From Zoogloea ramigera (GTDB lineage: Bacteria; Pseudomonadota; Gammaproteobacteria; Burkholderiales; Rhodocyclaceae): a stretch of 64,000 nt of DNA. How positions within the stretch are numbered: position 1 is the stretch's first letter; each line of letters starts with the position of its first letter. The translations under genes and the position numbers were made by a program. Where the stretch lies: the NCBI RefSeq assembly GCF_006539865.1, contig NZ_BJNV01000013.1:31433-95432 (forward strand), in the 5' to 3' direction. Below, piece after piece: positions 40,704 through 48,304 of this stretch. The notes beneath the pieces are model-generated. The model had not been told where the DNA came from. It ran no database searches and worked only from the letters and a program-made list of their open reading frames with translations.

Positions 40704-41669
40704 TCAGAACTCGAGCAGCGCTGCGCCCCAGGTGAAGCCGCCGCCGACACCTTCGAGGAGAATCCTGTGCCCCCGCTGAATCCGTCCGTCGCGGACGGCC
40801 AGATCGAGAGCCAGCGGAATCGAGGCCGCCGAAGTGTTGCCATGCTGTCCCACCGTGGCGATCACCTTCTCGACCGGCACGCCGAGGCGTTTGCCGGTGG
40901 CCTGGATGATGCGGATGTTGGCCTGATGGGGAATCAACCAGTCAACATCGCCGATGCCGACACCGGCCTCAGCCATCACCTCGCGGGCCACGTCGACGAG
41001 CACCTTGACCGCAAACTTGAAGACCGCCTGGCCGTCCATTCGCAAGAAGGGGTCACCGACCACCTCGCCACGATTGATCTGGCCCGGCACCGACAAAATG
41101 GGGTTGTGACTGCCATCCGCATGCAGCGCCGTGGCGAGGATGCCCGGCTTGTCACTGGCCTCGAGCACCACCGCGCCAGCACCATCGCCGAAGAGCACGC
41201 AGGTGCCACGATCGTTCCAGTCGAGGATGCGCGAGAAGACCTCGGCCCCGACCACCAGCGCACGCTTGTGACTGCCGGAGCGGATGAACTTTTCGGCCGT
41301 GGCCAGCGCATAGGCGAAGCCCGTGCACACGGCCTGCAGGTCGAAGGCGGCGCCACCGTTGGTGATGCCCAGGCGCGCCTGGAGCAGCGCCGCGGTGCTC
41401 GGAAAGATGTAGTCGGGGGTCGACGTGGCGACGATGATCAGGTCGATGTCGGAGGGCTCGATGCCCGCCGCAGCGATGGCCCGCAGGCTCGCCTCATAGG
41501 CCAGCTCACTGGAGGTGACCTCCGGCGCCGCCAGGTGGCGCTGGTGGATGCCGGTACGCTCGACGACCCATTCGTCCGAGGTGTCGATGCCCCGCGCCAC
41601 CAGATCATTGTTGGTCACCGGATTGCCGGGCAGAAAGCTCCCCGTCCCGGCCACACGAGCGTGAATCAT
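40704..41669 (-). CDS. fabH: 3-oxoacyl-[ACP] synthase III
   Basis: 321 residues. The catalytic Cys115 is in [10 protein letters not shown]; His in PHQANIRI and Asn in [12 protein letters not shown] complete the KAS III triad. It starts fatty-acid synthesis from acetyl-CoA and malonyl-ACP. Its start overlaps plsX by four bases. Confidence 0.96.
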   Translation of the reverse strand: MIHARVAGTGSFLPGNPVTNNDLVARGIDTSDEWVVERTGIHQRHLAAPEVTSSELAYEASLRAIAAAGIEPSDIDLIIVATSTPDYIFPSTAALLQARLGITNGGAAFDLQAVCTGFAYALATAEKFIRSGSHKRALVVGAEVFSRILDWNDRGTCVLFGDGAGAVVLEASDKPGILATALHADGSHNPILSVPGQINRGEVVGDPFLRMDGQAVFKFAVKVLVDVAREVMAEAGVGIGDVDWLIPHQANIRIIQATGKRLGVPVEKVIATVGQHGNTSAASIPLALDLAVRDGRIQRGHRILLEGVGGGFTWGAALLEF

Positions 41670-42682
41670 GCCTCGGACCTCTCACGTTCCATCATGCGTT
41701 CGCTGATACGATCGATCAGGCGGTTGCGTGCCGCTTCGGCCGCACGCCAGATCGCCTGTTCAAATGCAAAGACATCTGCCGAGCCGTGGCTCTTGACGAC
41801 GACTCCGCGCAACCCCAGCAGGGCCGCGCCATTGTAGCGCCGGGAATCCACGCGCCGCTTGAAGCCCTTGAGGGCCGACATCGCGAAGAGCGCCGCAAGT
41901 TTGGTGAACAGGTTGCGCGAAAACTGCTCGCGCAGGAAGGTCGCCACCATCTGGGCCAGGCCTTCGGAGGTCTTCAGCGCCACGTTGCCGACGAAGCCGT
42001 CGCAGACGACCACATCCACCGTACCCTTGTAGATGTCATCACCCTCGACGTTGCCGTAGAAATTGAGGCCGCTTTTGCGGAGCAGTTCGCCGGCCTGCTT
42101 GACGATCTCATTGCCCTTGATGTCCTCTTCGCCGATATTGAGCAGGCCGACACTGGGCCGCTCGTTGTGCTCGACCGCCGCCACCAGCATCGCGCCCATG
42201 ATGCCGAACTGCAGCAGATGCTCGGGAGAGCAATCCACGTTGGCACCGAGATCGAGCATGTGGGTCTGGCCGCGCATCGACGGCAGGGTGCTGCAGATGG
42301 CCGGGCGGTCGATGCCGGGGAGAGTCTTCAGGACGAAGCGGGAGATCGCCATCAATGCGCCGGTGTTGCCGGCGGACACGGCGGCCTGGGCCTCCCCCTC
42401 CTTGACGAGGTTGACCGCCACGCGCATCGACGAGTCCTTCTTGTTACGCATGGCGAGCGCAGGCGGCTCGTCCATCGCAACGACTTCGGAGGCTCGCTGG
42501 ATGCGCAGACGCTCGCCGAATGTGGCGAGCGCAGTCCCCAGGTGCGGTTCGATGGCTTCCGGGCGACCGACCAGCACGATGCGGGCATCGCGATCGGCGC
42601 GCAGAAAATCGAGGGCGGCCGGAACGGTCACCGAAGGGCCGTGATCGCCCCCCATGCAATCAATGGCGAGCGTGACAGTCAT
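41666..42682 (-). CDS. plsX: Phosphate acyltransferase PlsX
   Basis: 338 residues opening [21 protein letters not shown], the standard PlsX N-terminus, with [15 protein letters not shown] near 98-112 and [17 protein letters not shown] near 215. It converts acyl-ACP to acyl-phosphate for phospholipid synthesis. It links rpmF upstream to the fab genes, in the universal rpmF-plsX-fabH order. Confidence 0.96.
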   Translation of the reverse strand: MTVTLAIDCMGGDHGPSVTVPAALDFLRADRDARIVLVGRPEAIEPHLGTALATFGERLRIQRASEVVAMDEPPALAMRNKKDSSMRVAVNLVKEGEAQAAVSAGNTGALMAISRFVLKTLPGIDRPAICSTLPSMRGQTHMLDLGANVDCSPEHLLQFGIMGAMLVAAVEHNERPSVGLLNIGEEDIKGNEIVKQAGELLRKSGLNFYGNVEGDDIYKGTVDVVVCDGFVGNVALKTSEGLAQMVATFLREQFSRNLFTKLAALFAMSALKGFKRRVDSRRYNGAALLGLRGVVVKSHGSADVFAFEQAIWRAAEAARNRLIDRISERMMERERSEA

Positions 42683-42760
42683 TCGGCGAGAACATAGGAG
42701 ATATTAGTAAAAACGGCGCGATCACCCCGGGGGTGTCGCGCCGCTTCCCGGCCGGGAGGA

Positions 42761-42940
42761 TTACTCGCCCTTGGCCTTGGCAACCTTCTTGCCACGGTAG
42801 ACGCCGGAGGGCGACACGTGGTGACGCAGGTGCACTTCGCCGGTGGTCGGCTCGACGGCCAGCGGGGGGGCAACCAGGAAATCGTGCGAACGGTGCATAC
42901 CGCGCTTGGAGGGGGACTTCTTGTTCTGTTGGACAGCCAT
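42761..42940 (-). CDS. rpmF: 50S ribosomal protein L32
   Basis: A 59-residue basic protein starting [20 protein letters not shown] and ending KVAKAKGE, exactly L32. It has a good ribosome-binding site (AAGGAG) before the ATG at 42940. It is placed between yceD and plsX, as in E. coli. Confidence 0.97.
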   Translation of the reverse strand: MAVQQNKKSPSKRGMHRSHDFLVAPPLAVEPTTGEVHLRHHVSPSGVYRGKKVAKAKGE

Positions 42941-42961
42941 GAAAAACTCCTTGAGGAATAC

Positions 42962-43456
42962 TTAAACCTTGCCGCGCAACTGGCGCAGTACGGCGAAGGG
43001 CGATGTCTCTTCATCTACGCCGGTCTTGACCGGCGGCTCGCAATCATCGTGACGCGGCACCAGCGGCAAGGCAAGCAGCACCTCATCTTCCACCAGCGCG
43101 AGCAGATCGGTCAGCGGCTCCACCTCGAGGGCATCGACCGCATCGTTCTCCAGTTCATCCTCCGGCAACGGGTCGCCGGAACGAAGAAGCAGCAGACGAT
43201 TCTGCACATCGCAAGGCCACTCCAGGGCCCCGAGACAGCGCTGACATTCCAGCGCCAGACCCACCTGGATGTGCACATCGACGTAGAGCTTGCCCTCGTC
43301 GTCACGCTCACCCTGAAACGAAAACACCACCGTTCCGGACGGTTCCAGCACCGACCCGGCCAGACGGCCGAGCCTTGTCACCGGCACTTCGCCTTGTACG
43401 AGACGTCCGTCTCTGGCCAGCGCCCGCAGGTCGATCACGAAGCTTTCTTGCGACAT
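42962..43456 (-). CDS. yceD: YceD family protein (DUF177)
   Basis: 164 residues. The DUF177 core CQRCLGALEWPCDV near 84-97 and the acidic C-terminal stretch with DDCEPPVKTGVDEETSPFAVLRQLRGK are visible. Relatives affect 23S rRNA accumulation and are always next to rpmF. It is the first gene of the yceD-rpmF-plsX-fab operon, divergent from the maf gene. Confidence 0.92.
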   Translation of the reverse strand: MSQESFVIDLRALARDGRLVQGEVPVTRLGRLAGSVLEPSGTVVFSFQGERDDEGKLYVDVHIQVGLALECQRCLGALEWPCDVQNRLLLLRSGDPLPEDELENDAVDALEVEPLTDLLALVEDEVLLALPLVPRHDDCEPPVKTGVDEETSPFAVLRQLRGKV

Positions 43457-43545
43457 AAGCGCGGCATGATATTATTTTCGGCTCCCCCTGTCAAAACCCT
43501 TCGACGCTACTTTTGCTGCTTTTCGGCAGGCTGCGTCCGCTCCCG

Positions 43546-44121
43546 ATGAAACTCGTCCTCGCCTCCACCTCGGCCTACCGCCGTGAGCTCCTGCAGCGCT
43601 TTGGCCTGCCCTTCGAAGTCGCCCGCCCGGACATCGACGAATCCCCGCTGCCCGGCGAGACGCCCCAGGCCACCGCCGAGCGCCTGGCCGTCGAAAAGGC
43701 CCGCGCCGTGGCGGGGCAGTTCGAGGACGCACTGATCATCGGCAGCGACCAGGTGGCCCACATGGGCGACACCCGCTTCGGCAAGCCCGGCACCGTCGAG
43801 CGCGCCGTCGCGCAGCTCCAGTCGATGAGCGGCCGCACGGTGGTCTTCCACACGGCGCTGGCCGTGCTCAGCACCCGCAGCGGCCGAGTGCAGCTCGACG
43901 CGGTGCCCACCGAGGTGCGCTTTCGCAGCCTCACCGACGACGAGATCGTGCGCTATGTAAACAGGGAGCTTCCCCTCGACTGCGCCGGCAGCGCCAAATC
44001 CGAAGGGCTCGGAATCACCCTGCTCGACGCCCTTGCCGGTGACGACCCCAACGCCCTGGTCGGCCTCCCGTTGATCGCGCTGGCCCGCATGCTGCGCAAC
44101 GAAGGCATCGCGCTGCCCTGA
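43546..44121 (+). CDS. Maf-like nucleotide pyrophosphatase (YceF type)
   Basis: A 191-residue Maf-fold protein: LASTSAYRRELLQRFGLPFEV at the N-terminus and IIGSDQVAHMGDTRFGKPG near 64-82, where the active-site Asp lies. The VAHMGD rather than VVALDG-type loop points to the YceF (m7GTP) subfamily. It hydrolyses modified nucleoside triphosphates. The ATG at 43546 is used. Its stop overlaps the next gene's start by one base. Confidence 0.9.
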   Translation: MKLVLASTSAYRRELLQRFGLPFEVARPDIDESPLPGETPQATAERLAVEKARAVAGQFEDALIIGSDQVAHMGDTRFGKPGTVERAVAQLQSMSGRTVVFHTALAVLSTRSGRVQLDAVPTEVRFRSLTDDEIVRYVNRELPLDCAGSAKSEGLGITLLDALAGDDPNALVGLPLIALARMLRNEGIALP

Positions 44122-44834
44122 TGAGCACCGGCAGCCTCTACCTCATCCCCGTCAGCCTGGGCCCCGCCAGCACCGGCCTGACAACCCCCGCCGACGTCGC
44201 CGCGCGGGCGTGCGGCCTTACTTATTTTGTCGTCGAGAACGCAAAAACCGCCCGAGCCGAGCTGAAGCGCCTCGAACACCCGGCGCAGCTGCGCGACCTG
44301 GACATCCGCGAACTCCCCGAAAAGCCTGGCAGCGCCGACCTCGACGCCCTGCTCGCGCCGCTCCTCGCCGGCCAGGATGCCGGGCTGATGTCCGAGGCTG
44401 GCTGCCCGGCGGTGGCCGATCCGGGCGCCCTGCTCGTCCGCCACGCCCACGAAAAGGGCGTGAAGGTGGTTCCGCTGGTCGGCCCGTCGTCCCTGCTGCT
44501 GGGCCTGATGGCCTCCGGGCTCAACGGCCAGAGCTTCGCCTTCCACGGCTACCTGCCGGTCGACGAAGAAGCCCGCAAGCGCCGCATCCGCGAACTCGAA
44601 GCCGAATCGGCCCGCCATTCTCGGACCCAGCTGTTCATCGAGACGCCCTACCGCAACGACCGCATGTTCGATGCCCTCAAGAGCACCTGCGGCCCCGAGA
44701 CCCGGCTGTGCGTGGCCCGCGACCTGACCACAGCGGACGAATGGATCGCCACCCGGCGGATCGCCGACTGGAAGAAAACCGCCGCCCCCGAGCTGTCGAA
44801 ACGGCCAACGGTGTTCCTGCTGCTGGCGGGCTGA
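44121..44834 (+). CDS. SAM-dependent tetrapyrrole-methylase-fold methyltransferase (RsmI-related)
   Basis: 237 residues with the tetrapyrrole methylase fold: GSLYLIPVSLGP at the start, GLMSEAGCPAVADPG near 88-102 and VVPLVGPSSLLLGLMASGLNGQSFAFHGYLP near 115-146. It is a shorter relative of RsmI (16S rRNA C1402 2'-O-methyltransferase) and is commonly found next to maf in betaproteobacteria. RsmI proper is longer (about 280 residues), so it may be a distinct paralogue. It overlaps maf by one base. Confidence 0.85.
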   Translation: MSTGSLYLIPVSLGPASTGLTTPADVAARACGLTYFVVENAKTARAELKRLEHPAQLRDLDIRELPEKPGSADLDALLAPLLAGQDAGLMSEAGCPAVADPGALLVRHAHEKGVKVVPLVGPSSLLLGLMASGLNGQSFAFHGYLPVDEEARKRRIRELEAESARHSRTQLFIETPYRNDRMFDALKSTCGPETRLCVARDLTTADEWIATRRIADWKKTAAPELSKRPTVFLLLAG

Positions 44835-44855
44835 CGACCCGCCCGGCGAACCGGC

Positions 44856-45797
44856 TCAGCGCAGCGTGCTGCGCGTGAGCGCACTCACCGCGCGCTCCGC
44901 CATGTCGGCCCCAAAACGCTGGGCGAAACGCTCAGCCAGGTTCCGCTTCTGGGTGTAATCGCGGATGTTCTCGGCCTTGATCACGTCCCGGGCCACCGAG
45001 TCCACCGTCCCGAAACCATCGGCCAGGCCCATCTCGACGCTCTTCGCGCCCGACCACATCAGCCCCGAGAACATCTCCGGCGTCTCCTTCAGCCGCTCGC
45101 CGCGCCCCTTACGTACGGTGTCGACGAACTGGGTGTGGATCTCCTGGAGCATCAGCTTCGCGTGCGCCAGCTGCTTGGGCTGCTGGGGCGAGAATGGGTC
45201 GAGGAAGCCCTTGTTGTCGCCGGCGGTAAGAAGACGGCGCTCGATGCCCAGCCGCTCCATCAGCCCGGCAAAGCCGAAGCCGTCCATCAGCACCCCGATG
45301 GAGCCCACGATGCTGGCCTTGTCCACGAAAATGCGGTCGGCCACCGCCGCCACGTAATACCCGCCCGATGCGCAGATATCCTCCACCACCGCGAACACCG
45401 GCACGTCGGGGTGCAGCGCCCGGAGGCGCAGGATCTCGTCGCTGATGATGCCCGCCTGCACCGGGCTGCCACCCGGGCTGTTGATGCGCAGCACCACGCC
45501 CTGGGTGCCCGAATCGGCAAAAGCCGCCTGCAAGGACGCCACCACGTGATCGGCGCTGACCTCGCCCTTCGCGGCGATCTCGCCCTCCAGGCTCACCAGC
45601 GCCGTATGCCGCGCGCCGTCAAGCGGCTCGACCTCGCCGAAGCCACCCAAGACCCACAGCGCCGCCGCTACAAAGGCCAGCGTCACCAACCTGAAGAACA
45701 CGCTCCAGCGGCGGCGGCGCCGCTGCTCGGCGAGCATTTCCAGCGCCAGCCTCTCGAGCACCCGACGCTCCCAGCCCTCTTCCCTGCCGTCAGTCAT
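44856..45797 (-). CDS. sppA: Signal peptide peptidase SppA, S49 family (short form)
   Basis: 313 residues. A cytoplasmic basic tail and one membrane helix (about 34-51) precede the S49 protease domain. The predicted nucleophile is Ser144 (CASGGYYVAA) and the general base Lys196 (GDNKGFLDPF); the 52-residue spacing equals that of the Bacillus SppA dyad (147 and 199). It degrades cleaved signal peptides. It overlaps the Rieske gene by 8 bases and ends the rluC operon. Confidence 0.92.
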   Translation of the reverse strand: MTDGREEGWERRVLERLALEMLAEQRRRRRWSVFFRLVTLAFVAAALWVLGGFGEVEPLDGARHTALVSLEGEIAAKGEVSADHVVASLQAAFADSGTQGVVLRINSPGGSPVQAGIISDEILRLRALHPDVPVFAVVEDICASGGYYVAAVADRIFVDKASIVGSIGVLMDGFGFAGLMERLGIERRLLTAGDNKGFLDPFSPQQPKQLAHAKLMLQEIHTQFVDTVRKGRGERLKETPEMFSGLMWSGAKSVEMGLADGFGTVDSVARDVIKAENIRDYTQKRNLAERFAQRFGADMAERAVSALTRSTLR

Positions 45798-46125
45798 TGT
45801 CGTCCTTCAAGAAAACGCCGCCATCCCGTTCGATGACCGCTACCGGCTCCAGCCGGGCGCCCCGGCACGGCCCCTGCACACAATAGCCGCTATCTGGCGC
45901 ATACATCGCGCCATGGGTGGCGCAGATCAAAAAATGGCGGGAAGAGTCGAAAAATCGCCCGGGCAGCCAGTCCAGCTCGATGGGAACATGGGCGCAGCGG
46001 TTGATGTATGCGTGCACCGCGCCCCCGTGGCGCACCACAAAGGCCGGGAGATCGACCTCCCCACGGCGCACGGTGAAGCGCACTCCGTCGCCGCCGTCCT
46101 GCAAAGCGCCGGAAGCGCAGATCAT
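45790..46125 (-). CDS. Rieske [2Fe-2S] domain protein
   Basis: 111 residues, a single Rieske domain. The cluster ligands are visible as Cys44-x-His46 (CAHVPIEL) and Cys68-x2-His71 (CATHGAMY). No membrane anchor or catalytic domain is attached, so it is a free ferredoxin-like protein. It overlaps gph and sppA by a few bases, so it is made from the rluC-gph operon. Its redox partner is unknown. Confidence 0.88.
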   Translation of the reverse strand: MICASGALQDGGDGVRFTVRRGEVDLPAFVVRHGGAVHAYINRCAHVPIELDWLPGRFFDSSRHFLICATHGAMYAPDSGYCVQGPCRGARLEPVAVIERDGGVFLKDDND

Positions 46126-46778
46126 GCGTTGGCCTCAAGCCAGCCCCGCAGCTCGGCCGGCGTATGCACACAGGCCAGCGGCGCCTCGGCCAGCAACTGC
46201 TCGACCGGATGGGCACCAAAGCTCACCGCGAGCCCCGCCACGCCGGCGTTGCGGGCCATCAGGAGGTCGTGGGTGGTGTCGCCGATCATCAGGCAATCAT
46301 CGGCCGCCACGCCCAACTCGTCCATCAGCTCGTGGAGCATCGCCGGATGAGGCTTCGAGAAGCACTCGTCGGCGCAGCGGGTGGCATGAAAATACGGCCC
46401 CAACCCGGAGAATCCCAGCGCCCGATCCAGACCCTGGCGGCTCTTGCCCGTCGCCACCGCCAGCAGGTGGCCGGCGGCGTGGAGCGAGGCGATCAGGTCG
46501 ACTGTGCCCTCAAAAAGCGTCAGCTCATGGTCGGTGGCCAGGAAGTGGTGACGATAGCGCTCGACCATCTTCGGATAATCCACCGCCGCGAGTTCGGGCA
46601 CGGCGTGGCTCAGTGCATCGTGAAGCCCCAGGCCAATCACGTGCCGGGCCCGCGCATCCGGCGGCACCGGCAAGCCCAGGTCGGCGCTCGCAGCCTGGAT
46701 CGCCCGCACGATAGCCGCGGCGGAATCCAGCAGGGTGCCGTCCCAATCGAAAACGATCAGCTCGAAACGCTTAGCCAT
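46122..46778 (-). CDS. HAD-superfamily hydrolase (phosphoglycolate-phosphatase-like)
   Basis: 218 residues. The HAD motifs are DWDGTLLDS (Asp11/Asp13), TGKSRQGLDRAL with the conserved lysine near 110-121, and GDTTHDLLMARNAG near 161-174. Subclass I cap. It is usually annotated gph-like or YjjG-like; the exact substrate is not readable. It overlaps rluC and the Rieske gene. Confidence 0.87.
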   Translation of the reverse strand: MAKRFELIVFDWDGTLLDSAAAIVRAIQAASADLGLPVPPDARARHVIGLGLHDALSHAVPELAAVDYPKMVERYRHHFLATDHELTLFEGTVDLIASLHAAGHLLAVATGKSRQGLDRALGFSGLGPYFHATRCADECFSKPHPAMLHELMDELGVAADDCLMIGDTTHDLLMARNAGVAGLAVSFGAHPVEQLLAEAPLACVHTPAELRGWLEANA

Positions 46779-47727
46779 ATTCCCTCTCCTCGTTCTGTTC
46801 GACGCTCACCACAAAAGCCTCCAGCTCCGCCGGCAGCGGCGAGGCGAGCTCGATCTCCTGGTCGGTCAGCGGATGCCGGAAGCCGAGCTTCGCCGCGTGC
46901 AGGAACATGCGCTTCAGCCCGGCCTTTTCGAGCTGCTTGTTGAGGGCGAAGTCGCCGTATTTGTCGTCGCCGAAAAGCGGGAAACCCGAGTGGCTGAGGT
47001 GCACGCGAATCTGATGGGTGCGCCCGGTCTTGAGTTCCACCTCGACCAGGCTGCAGCTCTGCCAGCGCTTCACCAGCCGCACGATGCTGTGGGCCGGCTT
47101 GCCTTCCGGGCTCACACTCACGCGGCGCTCGCCGCCTTCGGTGAGATATTTGTGCAGGGCCAGCTTGATGTGCTGCTGCAGGTTGAGCCAGCGCCCCGCC
47201 ACCAGGGTCAGGTAGCGCTTGTGTACCCGGCCTTCGCGCATCATGTCGTGGAGCACCGTGAGCGCGCTGCGCTTCTTGGCCACGATGAGCAGGCCCGACG
47301 TCTCCCGGTCGAGGCGATGGACCAGCTCGAGAAACTTGGCCTCCGGGCGCTGCCGGCGCAACTGCTCGATCACCCCGAAGCTCACCCCGCTGCCGCCATG
47401 CACGGCCAGCCCGGCCGGCTTGTCGAGCACCAGCAGCGCGTCGTCCTCGAAGACGATGTCGAAGGGCTTGCCCACCGGCACCGGCGGCACGTCGGCCTTC
47501 TCGGCCAGGCGGATCGGCGGAATGCGCAGCTCGTCGCCCTCCTGGAGGCGGTAGGTCTGGGCCACGCGCTTGCTGTTCACGCGCACCTCGCCGCTACGCA
47601 GGATGCGGTAGATGTGGCTCTTCGGCACGCCCTTGCAGACGCGCACCAGGAAATTGTCGATCCGCTGACCGGCACTTCCTTCATCCACGCGAACATGGGC
47701 AACGGAGGGAGCTTTACTCAAGGCCAT
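46771..47727 (-). CDS. rluC: 23S rRNA pseudouridine synthase RluC
   Basis: 318 residues. An N-terminal S4 domain (QRIDNFLVRVCKGVPKSHIYRILRSGEVRVNSKRV near 20-54) and the catalytic motif VHRLDRETSGLLIVAK near 140-155 with the nucleophile Asp identify the RluA/C/D family. Synteny (divergent from rne) supports RluC, which modifies positions 955, 2504 and 2580. It heads the four-gene minus-strand operon. Confidence 0.93.
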   Translation of the reverse strand: MALSKAPSVAHVRVDEGSAGQRIDNFLVRVCKGVPKSHIYRILRSGEVRVNSKRVAQTYRLQEGDELRIPPIRLAEKADVPPVPVGKPFDIVFEDDALLVLDKPAGLAVHGGSGVSFGVIEQLRRQRPEAKFLELVHRLDRETSGLLIVAKKRSALTVLHDMMREGRVHKRYLTLVAGRWLNLQQHIKLALHKYLTEGGERRVSVSPEGKPAHSIVRLVKRWQSCSLVEVELKTGRTHQIRVHLSHSGFPLFGDDKYGDFALNKQLEKAGLKRMFLHAAKLGFRHPLTDQEIELASPLPAELEAFVVSVEQNEEREYG

Positions 47728-48304
47728 CTTTTTGAAATATACTGTTTAGCGGTTTTTCGGTTTTGCTGCGTCGCGCACGCCTCATCCGGTGTTGTTCTGA
47801 GATTCAACACCCGGCAGCGCCGCGCCAGAGCGACTCAACGCTGAGGCCCCAAAGTCTGGGCCGCACCCGGCGCCACATCCAGCCCATCCAGCGTGTAACC
47901 CGCTCCCGAAGAACCACAGGAAGGTCCGTCGCCAGACAAAAAGAGGGCGATGGTACTGTATTCGACACTAAACTTGTACCAATTGCGCACTAGCGCACAC
48001 GCAGATTGACGGCCCTGAAACCGGGGGCCGCGAAGACTCCAGGCAAGCAGGCCCGAGGTCGCGAGGGGATCGTTCCGTACCAGATGTGCGGCCATCCCTG
48101 CCCCGCGAGACCAGGCGACGCAGCCAGCCCTTCGCAGCCCCTCAGCGACCATCGCGGTTCAGGGTGCCATAGACGAAACCCGCCACCCGTTTTAGTTTGA
48201 TTCCCCCGATGAAGGACAGTCGCGACAACGCCAAACTAAGTCACCGCAGTTAAGCGGGTGGCGCGCTTCGTCCTGCCCGTGTGCCGCGCGGGAGAAAAAG
48301 ACGA
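47728..48304 (+). other. Long rne leader and rluC-rne divergent intergenic region
   Basis: 577 bases without a supported gene. A possible -10 for rne (TATACT, 47738-47743) is near the rluC start. Several inverted repeats are visible, for example GGTGTTG/CAACACC around 47788-47811 and the large nested one at 48181-48263. A long structured leader is also typical of E. coli rne, where it mediates autoregulation. Confidence 0.6.
48181..48263 (+). promoter_or_regulatory. Nested hairpin in the rne 5' leader
   Basis: The outer arms CGCCACCCG (48181-48189) and CGGGTGGCG (48255-48263) pair perfectly over 9 bp. The inner arms TTAGTTTG (48192-48199) and CAAACTAA (48232-48239) pair perfectly over 8 bp. 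The base of the structure is 41 bases before the rne ATG. Confidence 0.6.
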
